The notes under the pieces were generated by a model that had not been told where the DNA came from, did no database searches, and worked only from the letters and a program-made list of their open reading frames with translations. Source: Pseudomonadota bacterium (GTDB lineage Bacteria > Bdellovibrionota > UBA1018 > CAIMNF01). Taken from it: a stretch of 64,000 bases of DNA. The position numbers were made by a program, and so were the translations under genes. Below are positions 9,340 through 21,282 of this stretch, in pieces (the stretch's first letter is position 1; every line of letters begins with the position of its first letter). The DNA lies in assembly GCA_027486675.1 (NCBI GenBank), contig JAIXOQ010000005.1, forward strand, positions 372,001 to 436,000. Reading direction: 5' to 3'.

Positions 9340-9823
9340 GAAGATGAAAACCTGGGATCAGAGATCTCATATCCAGAGTGTTTCAGTAAACCTTGCTACT
9401 TTTAAAATTGAGCTCGGAGGGTGGAAACCAGAGATTTCCACCACTTTATCCACCGGTGGAAATCTTTTGGTGAATTCCACCAGGAATTCACATTCAATTC
9501 ACCGCGAATTCCACCACTTTTGGTGGATAACTTTTCTGCTCCACTTAAAAATCAACGATTTCTTGTTAGCGGTGTGAATTGGTCTGGTGAAAATGTGGTG
9601 AAATTCTTGGTGGAAAACTCGAAAACGACCCTGAAATGCGAATTCCACCAAACGCTCCAAGTTTATCCACCGGTTTTATCCACCAGAATTCCACCAAAAA
9701 TAGTGAATGAATTTCAGAACTTAAGTGAGTTATCCACCAAATTCACAACATGATGATGACGATGAGCTTTAATTAAGTATAACTTCTGAAGCGACCTAGT
9801 AACCCCCACTGGTGGATTCACGC
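9340..9823. other. Candidate chromosomal replication origin (oriC)
   Basis: This is the only gene-free stretch above 300 bases in the window and lies immediately upstream of dnaN. It is visibly richer in A+T than its flanks and carries a dense array of DnaA-box-like 9-mers with a TCCACC core in both orientations. AT-rich tracts that could serve as unwinding sites are at about 9398-9411 and 9768-9782, and a short GATGATGAC-type trinucleotide run (about 9750-9766) follows the last box of the array. Short plus-strand open frames across it have no coding character, and their sequence is explained by the repeats. Placement beside dnaN-recF-gyrB is typical of bacterial origins; dnaA itself is not in the window. 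Confidence 0.8.
9420..9819. repeat. Array of DnaA-box-like 9-mers, consensus NN(A/T)TCCACC
   Basis: Exact TTATCCACC occurs on the plus strand at 9446, 9663, 9676 and 9730 and on the minus strand at 9522-9530. AATTCCACC occurs on the plus strand at 9473, 9507, 9641 and 9687. ATTTCCACC occurs at 9434 (+) and 9455-9463 (-). GTTTCCACC (9420-9428), TTTTCCACC (9609-9617) and GAATCCACC (9811-9819) are on the minus strand. All share TCCACC; the canonical DnaA box is TTATNCACA, so the last base is consistently C instead of A. The TTATCCACC/GGTGGAAAT pair at 9446-9463 abuts head to head. Confidence 0.8.
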
Positions 9824-10927
9824 ATGAAATGGACAATCTCAAGAGACGCGCTTCTCCAAGCGCTGACCCGAATACAAAGCGTTATCGAAAAAAAGAACAC
9901 GCTCGAAATCTTAGGTAACACCTTGTTTCAAACAACAGGGAACCAACTCATTCTCTGTGGAACGGATCTAGAAGTTGGAATGCAGATCACACTTCCTGCG
10001 GAAGTGGCCGAACAAGGGAAGCTCACTCTCTCTACCAAGAGTATTTTAGACATCACGAAAGAACTTCCGAATCAGCCGATCCACTTCAGCCGCAAAGCAA
10101 ACCAATGGGTAGAACTCACCTGTGGTCGAGCGAGATTTAATTTACTCAGTCTCCCTGCTGACACCTATCCAGTTTTGCCTGCATTTGAAACGAAGAACTA
10201 CACGCTCGCAGATGCTGAAAAACTTTCTTACATGATTGATCGCACCGAATTTGCGGTATCCACGGATGCAACCCGCTTCCATATGAATGGTGTGTTTTTA
10301 GAAATATTAGAAGGCGAACAGACACGCATGGTCGCAACCGATGGTCACCGTCTCTCGGTGGTCGATCAAAAACTTTTCGCAACAACCCCTGACTTAAAAC
10401 GCGGCATCATTATTCCTAGGAAGGGTCTGACTGAAATTAGAAAACTTCTGAGTGGGTCAAAAACCATTCAATTGTCTTTTGAAAGAGGAAGCCTCTACGC
10501 AAAAGCAGACGAAGTTTACCTCTCCACCAGGCTGATCGAAGCGGAATACGTCCCTTATAGGCAAGTCATCCCCGCTGACTTAAATGCTGTAGCCACCACT
10601 GATCGCGATGAAATGCTTCATGCCTTAAAACGCGTATCGCTGATGGCGCATGAAAAATCTCGGGGCGTTAAATTTACGTTCGCTCCAGGTTTACTCACCA
10701 TCGCATCCAGCAATCCTGAAATGGGTGAAGCGAAAGACGAACTCAATATCGATTACACAGGTGACGTGATTGAAATTGGATTCAACTCTCGTTATTTGCT
10801 CGATTGTTTAGAAGTGATGACGGCGCAGAAAATTAAAATCCGCCTCAAAGACAAAACCAAAGCGGGCATCGTTCAGGCGGAAAATGATGAAAGTCACACT
10901 TACGTCATTATGCCTATGCGCATCTAG
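9824..10927 (+). CDS. dnaN: DNA polymerase III beta subunit (sliding clamp)
   Basis: The 367-aa protein forms the ring that tethers DNA polymerase III to DNA and acts as docking site for repair and initiation-control proteins. It has the family length and the typical N-terminus MKWTISRDALLQAL, which favours ATG 9824 over the in-frame GTG 9812 twelve bases upstream. Internal landmarks include ATDGHRLSVV in the middle domain and a C-terminal YVIMPMRI, a normal clamp ending. It is the first gene right of oriC, transcribed in the leading direction, and starts the dnaN-recF-gyrB-fabH-gyrA run. A 39-base gap precedes recF. Confidence 0.96.
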   Translation: MKWTISRDALLQALTRIQSVIEKKNTLEILGNTLFQTTGNQLILCGTDLEVGMQITLPAEVAEQGKLTLSTKSILDITKELPNQPIHFSRKANQWVELTCGRARFNLLSLPADTYPVLPAFETKNYTLADAEKLSYMIDRTEFAVSTDATRFHMNGVFLEILEGEQTRMVATDGHRLSVVDQKLFATTPDLKRGIIIPRKGLTEIRKLLSGSKTIQLSFERGSLYAKADEVYLSTRLIEAEYVPYRQVIPADLNAVATTDRDEMLHALKRVSLMAHEKSRGVKFTFAPGLLTIASSNPEMGEAKDELNIDYTGDVIEIGFNSRYLLDCLEVMTAQKIKIRLKDKTKAGIVQAENDESHTYVIMPMRI

Positions 10928-10966
10928 TGTCCTGTCGTTGTTGATTCTGAAGGGACAATAAATCTC

Positions 10967-15533
<4,567 letters not shown>

Positions 15534-15539
15534 TGATTT

Positions 15540-18005
15540 ATGTCGAGTGAACAAATTCCGGCTGGAACAAGCGTCGTTTCTGTAAATATTGAAGATGAAA
15601 TGCGGGGAGCCTACCTCGATTACGCGATGAGCGTGATCATCGGCCGCGCCCTTCCTGATGTTCGGGATGGGTTAAAACCCGTGCACCGTCGCGCTTTGTA
15701 CGCGATGTATGACCTTGGGAACACCTACAGCAAAGCCTATAAAAAAAGTGCCAGGGTAGTCGGGGACGTCATCGGTAAGTATCACCCTCACGGAGATAGT
15801 GCGGTCTACGACACGATCGTTCGTATGGCGCAGGATTTTTCCCTGCGTTACCCGCTGATCGATGGCCAAGGAAACTTCGGGTCTGTGGATGGTGATGCCC
15901 CGGCCGCCATGCGTTACACCGAAATTCGCATGGAGCGGCTGACGGATGAAATCCTGGCCGACCTTGAAAAAGAAACTGTGGAGTTTGGTCCCAACTACGA
16001 CGGCTCCTTAGAAGAGCCGCTCGTTTTCCCAACCAAAGTTCCCAATCTTTTAGTGAACGGGTCCACCGGGATCGCTGTCGGGATGGCAACCAACATTCCA
16101 CCGCACAACCTGACGGAAGTCGTCGATGCAACGATCGCGCTCATCGCCGATCCGACCATGAACGTTGATCAATTGATGCAGATCGTGAAAGGTCCAGACT
16201 TTCCTACGGGCGGCATCATCATGCTGAACGGATCTTTGCAGCAGGCCTATAAGACCGGCCGTGGCGTGATCACCATTCGGTCCCGCACTGAAATTGAAAC
16301 CTTAAAGAACGACCGCGAGCGCATCGTAGTGACGGAGCTTCCTTACCAAGTCAATAAGGCTCGACTCATTGAGCGCATTGCAGACTTAGTCAACGAAGAC
16401 AAACTCGACGGCATTTCAGATATTCGGGACGAAAGCGATCGCTCTGGGATGCGAATCGTGATTGAAGTGAAGAAGGGGGACACCTCAGCTGTTGTCCTCA
16501 ATCGTCTGTATAAGATGACGCAACTTCAAGACAGCTTCGGTATTGCTCTCCTCGCAATCGATCACCACCAACCTCGCATGTTCAATCTGAAGGACATGAT
16601 TCTTGCGTTCGTGGATCACCGAAAAGACGTTGTGGTTCGTAGAACCGCGTTTGATCTTAGAAAAGCCGAAGCTCGCCTTCATATCTTAGAAGGTCTGAAA
16701 CGCGCTGTTGAAAACCTTGACGAAGTGATCCGCCTCATTCGCGCGGCACCCAATGCGGTTGTTGCTCAGGCGGGTTTGATCGAGGCCTTTGCATTCACCG
16801 AGATCCAAGCGCAAGCGATCTTAGAAATGCGTCTTCAGCGCCTAACAGGTCTTGAGCGTGAAAAGATCATCGAAGAGTACAAACAGATCGTTCTTGTGAT
16901 CGAAGACCTCCGCGATATCTTGGCCAAAGACTCTCGTGTGATGGAGATCATCGGCAAAGAGCTGCTTGATATCCGTGAGAAGTACGGCGATGAACGTCGC
17001 ACGGAACTTGTGATCGACGAAGAATCTGGTTTTGATATTGAAGACCTCATTCAAGATGAAAACACCTTGGTCACCATCACTCGAACCGGGTACGTGAAAC
17101 GCCAAGATCCTGCACAATTTAGAAGTCAGGCTAGGGGCGGAAAAGGGATCATCGGAGTGCAAACGCAGGACGATGATTTTGTAACCCAGCTCTATACAAC
17201 GACCACAAAAAGCTTCCTCTTCTGTCTGACCGATCGCGGACGTTTGCATGTGATCAAGGTCTATCAACTTCCTGAAGCTGCGCGCACAGGCAAAGGCAAA
17301 GCGATCGTAAACCTCTTGCAGCTTCAAAGCGGCGAAAAGGTGGTGAACGTTCTTCCAGTTCGCGCCTTTGAAGAGAACAAGTTCCTCGTGATGGCCACCA
17401 AAAAAGGGATCATCAAGAAGACTGCTCTGTCGGAATACAAAAACTTCCGGTCTGTCGGGATCAATGCGATTTCTGTCGACGAAGGTGATGACCTGATCGG
17501 CGCAAGAGTCACCGACGGTACCCAAGAGATCTTCCTCACAACTGCTGACGGGATGTCGATCCGTTTTGCTGAAACCGATACCCGTCCTATGGGCCGAAAT
17601 GCTTACGGGGTGAAAGGGATCAACCTCAGCACTGGGGACCATGTCGTTTCTCTTGAGGCACTGACTTCTGGGGATGTAGCCGCAGAAATTCTAACAGTGA
17701 CTGAACTTGGATATGGAAAACGAACTCCTGTTTCTGAGTACCGCTCCCAGTCTCGCGGTGGTTCAGGATTGATCACGCTGAAGGTCGCGGAAAAAACCGG
17801 TCAGATCATTTGCGCGCGTCAGGTCACTGCGAAAGATGATCTCATGTTGATTTCTAGTCGAGGGAAGCTCATCCGAATTCATATCGGGGAGATCTCGGCT
17901 TACGGCAGAAATACTTCTGGTGTGCGGCTCATGAGCATGGACGCAGGCGAAAAAGTGGTTGCGGTGGAGCACCTTCAAGATGAAGGCGCATCCCTTCCAC
18001 ATTAG
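15540..18005 (+). CDS. gyrA: DNA gyrase subunit A
   Basis: This is the DNA-cleaving subunit of gyrase. The catalytic tyrosine is Y126 in AMRYTEIRM. The quinolone-determining segment reads [11 protein letters not shown], with the Ser and Asp of susceptible enzymes. The GyrA box QARGGKG is at residues 530-536, which marks this as gyrase rather than ParC, and beta-pinwheel repeats follow. The length of 821 aa lacks the acidic E. coli tail. The 3' end overlaps the following lipoprotein gene by 26 bases. Confidence 0.97.
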   Translation: MSSEQIPAGTSVVSVNIEDEMRGAYLDYAMSVIIGRALPDVRDGLKPVHRRALYAMYDLGNTYSKAYKKSARVVGDVIGKYHPHGDSAVYDTIVRMAQDFSLRYPLIDGQGNFGSVDGDAPAAMRYTEIRMERLTDEILADLEKETVEFGPNYDGSLEEPLVFPTKVPNLLVNGSTGIAVGMATNIPPHNLTEVVDATIALIADPTMNVDQLMQIVKGPDFPTGGIIMLNGSLQQAYKTGRGVITIRSRTEIETLKNDRERIVVTELPYQVNKARLIERIADLVNEDKLDGISDIRDESDRSGMRIVIEVKKGDTSAVVLNRLYKMTQLQDSFGIALLAIDHHQPRMFNLKDMILAFVDHRKDVVVRRTAFDLRKAEARLHILEGLKRAVENLDEVIRLIRAAPNAVVAQAGLIEAFAFTEIQAQAILEMRLQRLTGLEREKIIEEYKQIVLVIEDLRDILAKDSRVMEIIGKELLDIREKYGDERRTELVIDEESGFDIEDLIQDENTLVTITRTGYVKRQDPAQFRSQARGGKGIIGVQTQDDDFVTQLYTTTTKSFLFCLTDRGRLHVIKVYQLPEAARTGKGKAIVNLLQLQSGEKVVNVLPVRAFEENKFLVMATKKGIIKKTALSEYKNFRSVGINAISVDEGDDLIGARVTDGTQEIFLTTADGMSIRFAETDTRPMGRNAYGVKGINLSTGDHVVSLEALTSGDVAAEILTVTELGYGKRTPVSEYRSQSRGGSGLITLKVAEKTGQIICARQVTAKDDLMLISSRGKLIRIHIGEISAYGRNTSGVRLMSMDAGEKVVAVEHLQDEGASLPH

Positions 18006-18840
18006 CGCTAGAGTGAGCAACTCGGTCTGGCGGTGGCTGCTGGCCTCGGGCTTAGCGCTCTCGGTCGTTTCTTGCTCGATTCAGGGCCATTCTGAGCGAT
18101 TTCTTGAGGCGGAAGAACTGTGGTCCAAGAAAAACTATTCGGCCGCAGTTGCGGACTTTGACTGGGTGGTGAAGGAAGATCCTTCTGGATCCTTGGGGCT
18201 TCAGGCGCTTTATCGCGCATCGACGACACGGACACTCTTTCTAGGCGAACATGAACGTGCGCTGAGCGGGCTCAAGCTTGTGATTGAGCGCGCCCCCAAT
18301 TCAGATCTCGCATCTGCCAGTCGTCGCGAGGTGGCAGAAATATTGGCCAACAAGCTCAACCGCTGTTCGGCCGCGATCGAATGGATAGAGTCGATGTTGG
18401 CCGAGCAAACCTTTGGGAGTGAAACCGAGGCAGAGCTGAGACTTAAGGCGGCTCGTTGCCAGAATCGGCTTGGCCGACTGAAAGAAGCGTCTGAGTCCTA
18501 CGAAGCGTTGTTGCTGAGACCTGTACCTGCAAGCCTCCTACTTCGAGCAAAGCTTGAATTAGGGTACGTGATTTTGGGTCGAGCGAATGAGGACGTGAAG
18601 CTGATTGATCAATCCTTGTTTATTTTTCAATCGGTCGCAGACCAAGGAAAGGGACTTCCCATTGAAGCGGAAGCTCTCTTTGGAGTCGCGAATGCATACG
18701 AAGAAAAAGGAAAACTCACTGAGGCCTTAGCCGTGTATGAAAGCCTTAGAAAAAAGTTTGAACCCAAGATTGTTTTGCTCACACGCCTGGCACGAGTGGA
18801 GCAACGCATCAAACGTAAGGGCGGGGAACAAAAGAAATGA
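17980..18840 (+). CDS. TPR-repeat lipoprotein
   Basis: The start ATG 17980 gives a signal sequence with Arg/Trp in the n-region, hydrophobic residues about 19-30 and a lipobox VVSC with Cys32, so a lipid-anchored envelope protein is predicted. An upstream GTG-type start at 17959 is possible but lies deeper in gyrA. From about residue 38 to the end it shows tetratricopeptide-like helical pairs ([56 protein letters not shown]). It resembles envelope-assembly scaffolds of the BamD/YbgF type in architecture only. Overlapping its neighbours on both sides, it is probably co-transcribed with gyrA and the atp genes. Confidence 0.8.
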   Translation: MKAHPFHISARVSNSVWRWLLASGLALSVVSCSIQGHSERFLEAEELWSKKNYSAAVADFDWVVKEDPSGSLGLQALYRASTTRTLFLGEHERALSGLKLVIERAPNSDLASASRREVAEILANKLNRCSAAIEWIESMLAEQTFGSETEAELRLKAARCQNRLGRLKEASESYEALLLRPVPASLLLRAKLELGYVILGRANEDVKLIDQSLFIFQSVADQGKGLPIEAEALFGVANAYEEKGKLTEALAVYESLRKKFEPKIVLLTRLARVEQRIKRKGGEQKK

Positions 18841-19019
18841 GCCCCCAAATCAGGCAAATGCTCGCATTAGGAACAGAGCTGACAATTACGCCCATGGTCC
18901 TTATTGGCGGAGCGGCACTGCTCACCACAAACAAAAGCTACCGACCCATTGCGATCTTCTGCGCACTTTTCCTGACGTTGGTCTGGTACGTGATTCGTTT
19001 GAGAAAGCTCATGAAATGA
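18837..19019 (+). CDS. Small two-TM protein, AtpZ/AtpI-like (putative ATP synthase accessory)
   Basis: This 60-aa protein has two predicted membrane helices (about 10-27 and 33-53) and a basic C-terminus. Its size, topology and position directly before an AtpI-like gene, atpB and atpE fit the AtpZ/AtpI accessory proteins that help Fo assembly or ion uptake. Sequence similarity is too short to be decisive. ATGA overlaps occur at both ends with the lipoprotein and the next gene. Confidence 0.6.
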   Translation: MSPQIRQMLALGTELTITPMVLIGGAALLTTNKSYRPIAIFCALFLTLVWYVIRLRKLMK

Positions 19020-19375
19020 ACCCAAACTGGGCACGAATCTTTGTCTTAAGCGCGCTCTACACCAGTGCCCTTTCGTTGGGTTCCGGGCAGGTCGGGGTGG
19101 CAATTTTAGCGGCCTCGGTGCAGCTCAACATGCTTGCTTTACTTGGGTTGTGTCGATTGTTGATCCGAGCCAAGCTCGGGACCCCGAAAAGCACTCAGGC
19201 GATTGTGTTTATTGGGGCTTTTAAGTTGGTTTGTCTCATGGTCTTCGCTATAACGCTTAAAAGAACCCCTGAAATAACCTTGTTTTGGCTCATGGCTTCG
19301 GTCTTGGGCTTAGTGATTGTGCCGCTTGCGGCAATGATGGGAAAAGGACGACATGCACGAGACTCATGGCTTTAA
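19016..19375 (+). CDS. AtpI-like membrane protein
   Basis: Starting at ATG 19016 (overlapping the previous stop), it encodes 119 aa with four predicted membrane helices, the topology of UncI/AtpI proteins that precede atpB and assist c-ring assembly. A longer in-frame start at 18737 would overlap the whole preceding gene and is rejected. It overlaps atpB by 23 bases. Assignment rests on topology and context rather than on strong motifs. Confidence 0.65.
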   Translation: MNPNWARIFVLSALYTSALSLGSGQVGVAILAASVQLNMLALLGLCRLLIRAKLGTPKSTQAIVFIGAFKLVCLMVFAITLKRTPEITLFWLMASVLGLVIVPLAAMMGKGRHARDSWL

Positions 19376-20075
19376 CTGGTTGAACTTCGTACCTGGCTTA
19401 GATGTTCATCACTATGGGCACGTAGCGTTGGCCATGACGATGACCGTCCTCGTTCTTGTTTTCGGCGCAGTGGCTCGCGTGCAGCTTCAGGGATCTTTTT
19501 CACGTGAAGATCAGGGCCTGATTCCTGATGCAAAACTCACGGTTCGCAACTTTTTCGAAATTTTACTCGAACGTCTCTACGGTTTAGCCGAACAAGTGAT
19601 GGGCGAAAAAACTGCTGCAAAGTATTTCCCAATCACAGCAGCAATTTTTCTTTTCGTTTTCACGAATAACTTTATTGGCCTGATCCCAGGCTTTTTGCCG
19701 CCCACAGATAACATCAACACCACCTTTGCTATCGGTGTGTTCGTATTCCTGTACTACAACTACGTTGGGATCAGAGAAAACGGCTTTGGCTACTTGAAAC
19801 ACTTCGTCGGTCCGATCTGGTGGTTGGCTCCGCTTCTTTTGGTGGTCGAGCTCGCTTCCCATCTCTTTCGCCCACTTTCCCTTGCTTTTCGTTTACGGGG
19901 AAACATCATGGGAGACCATTTAGTCCTCTCGATTTCTCAGAATATTGAGTACGTGAAGTATATTTTCCCTGTGATTTTCTACGGAATGGGTCTCTTTGTG
20001 TCCTTGGTTCAGGCCTTTGTATTCTGTCTGATGACCATGGTTTACATTTCTCTGTCAGCAAGTCATGATCACTAA
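19353..20075 (+). CDS. atpB: ATP synthase Fo subunit a
   Basis: Subunit a provides the half-channels for ion passage against the c-ring. The 240-aa protein has five to six membrane helices. The essential arginine is in [14 protein letters not shown], aligning with Arg210 of the E. coli LRLFGNM motif. The C-terminal [19 protein letters not shown] is typical. The following gene is atpE; b, delta, alpha, gamma, beta and epsilon genes are not in the window, so the ATP synthase genes are split, as I recall also for B. bacteriovorus. Confidence 0.94.
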   Translation: MHETHGFNWLNFVPGLDVHHYGHVALAMTMTVLVLVFGAVARVQLQGSFSREDQGLIPDAKLTVRNFFEILLERLYGLAEQVMGEKTAAKYFPITAAIFLFVFTNNFIGLIPGFLPPTDNINTTFAIGVFVFLYYNYVGIRENGFGYLKHFVGPIWWLAPLLLVVELASHLFRPLSLAFRLRGNIMGDHLVLSISQNIEYVKYIFPVIFYGMGLFVSLVQAFVFCLMTMVYISLSASHDH

Positions 20076-20100
20076 ACCGCAATTCGGAAAGGAAAACGTA

Positions 20101-20415
20101 ATGAAAATCAAAGCTTTCATGTATTCGCTCGTGGGGTTATTCGCATCAACAGCAGCTTTCGCTGAAGAAGGTGCTCAAGCAGTTGCAGCAACCGGCAACA
20201 ACTCAAATCTTCTTGGCCTAGGTCTTGGTCTTGGTTTCGGGATCGCAGCTATGGGCGGCGCTTTCGGACAAGGCAAAGCAGCAGCAGCTGCTCTTGAAGG
20301 CATCACACGCAACCCACAATCCGCTGAGAAAGCGTTCACACCCATGATCTTGGGCCTCGTATTCATCGAGTCTCTCGTTCTTTTCGTGTTCGCCCTCGCG
20401 TTCTTAAAACTTTAG
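20101..20415 (+). CDS. atpE: ATP synthase Fo subunit c, with N-terminal signal-like extension
   Basis: The start ATG 20101 has GGAAAGGAAAA upstream and gives 104 aa. Residues 1-20 resemble a signal peptide ending in AFA, followed by the two c-subunit helices. Helix 1 has the Gly-rich [15 protein letters not shown], the loop has RNPQ, and helix 2 carries the ion-binding glutamate in FIESLVLF. A glutamine (FGQG) lies exactly 33 residues before that glutamate and a serine follows it, which reproduces three side-chain ligands of Na+-binding c-rings (Gln32, Glu65, Ser66 in Ilyobacter). The next position is Leu instead of Thr, so ion specificity is uncertain. It ends the run before a strong terminator. 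Confidence 0.93.
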   Translation: MKIKAFMYSLVGLFASTAAFAEEGAQAVAATGNNSNLLGLGLGLGFGIAAMGGAFGQGKAAAAALEGITRNPQSAEKAFTPMILGLVFIESLVLFVFALAFLKL

Positions 20416-20456
20416 TTTCTTCGATCACAGCCACACAAAGCTGATCGAAAACAAGT

Positions 20457-20511
20457 AACGCGCATCTTAGGCTGTCCTCCGATAGGACGTTTAAGGTGCG
20501 CGTTTTTTTTT
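20457..20511 (+). terminator. Rho-independent terminator after atpE
   Basis: AACGCGCATCTTA (20457-20469) pairs with TAAGGTGCGCGTT (20492-20504) apart from one G-U-type mismatch. A nested GTCCT/AGGAC stem lies in the loop, and a run of nine T follows. A second inverted repeat, TTCGATCA/TGATCGAA (20420-20449), lies just upstream. Together they close the dnaN-to-atpE transcription run. Confidence 0.9.
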
Positions 20512-20604
20512 GCTCTTTGTGCACCACAAGCCCGAGCCCATGGCCACCTCTACACTAAAAGTTGATCCATTGACCTAATCCATAATTTAGGCAAAATCCG
20601 GGTC

Positions 20605-21267
20605 GTGCAGCTTTCGGTCCTGATCTTCACCCTAACATTTTTCTTTTCCCTCTTCGGGCAGAGCTCAAGGGCTAATGACCTCCCTGAGCCGTCACTGATT
20701 TCGTCTGTTCTGGCTGAGTTTCATAAACGAAGTACGGAACTTTTCGAGGAACACGATTCAAGCTCCTGGGTGCTTTGTGAGGAGCTTGTGAACATGAATA
20801 AAGCCGGCGCATCAGTATTTATTGAGGCTAGTTTGCGAACCGAGCACATGCTCGAGTATACCCTGGGGGCATGGATCGCTGAGTTGGGTCTTCCTGACGA
20901 AGTGAGCGCAAGTGATGTCCATGAAGCGCTCTCACTTGAACCGATAGGTTCTAACCCAAGAATTGGACTTCGCTCCGCGCTCTGGTTCATTGATCAACTC
21001 TCTCAAACGCAAAGAGAGGCACTGGCGGAAATATATGGAGATCAGGAGCACCCGATCTTTCAAATCTTGTCTGAGATCTTGTTACCCTATTCAGACCCGG
21101 ATGAGGTCCTGGATGCCCTTAAGGAGCTTGAGAAGTCATCCTTCAAGCCTGAAGGTCAACTGCTGACTCGTTTCTACAATCAAATTCTTACTGTTATCGG
21201 ATCAGACACAAAGCTTCCGGTAGGTGTTTTCGGAACTCCCGTACTTTCAGAAGTCTCAGATAACTAA
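20605..21267 (+). CDS. Secreted protein of unknown function, 220 aa
   Basis: The GTG start at 20605 is followed by a hydrophobic signal peptide (about 3-18, cleavage near SSRAND). The mature protein is acidic and predicted helical, with one internal Cys and no recognised domain. It stands alone between the atpE terminator and the convergent uvrA (15-base gap at the 3' ends). No strong ribosome-binding site is seen before the GTG, so the exact start is uncertain. Confidence 0.65.
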   Translation: MQLSVLIFTLTFFFSLFGQSSRANDLPEPSLISSVLAEFHKRSTELFEEHDSSSWVLCEELVNMNKAGASVFIEASLRTEHMLEYTLGAWIAELGLPDEVSASDVHEALSLEPIGSNPRIGLRSALWFIDQLSQTQREALAEIYGDQEHPIFQILSEILLPYSDPDEVLDALKELEKSSFKPEGQLLTRFYNQILTVIGSDTKLPVGVFGTPVLSEVSDN

Positions 21268-21282
21268 GAACGATTCCTGTTT

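Noticed and set aside
9338-9753. Plus-strand open frames across the origin region
   Set aside because: Their composition follows the TCCACC/GAATTC repeats, they lack ribosome-binding sites and protein similarity, and the region is better explained as oriC.
9750-9766. DnaA-trio unwinding element
   Set aside because: The GATGATGAC-type run is a trinucleotide repeat next to a box, but on neither strand does it fit the published 3'-(G/A)A(T/A)-5' pattern.
16842-17642. 266-aa minus-strand frame inside gyrA
   Set aside because: Antisense of conserved gyrA codons; product has no coherent domain.
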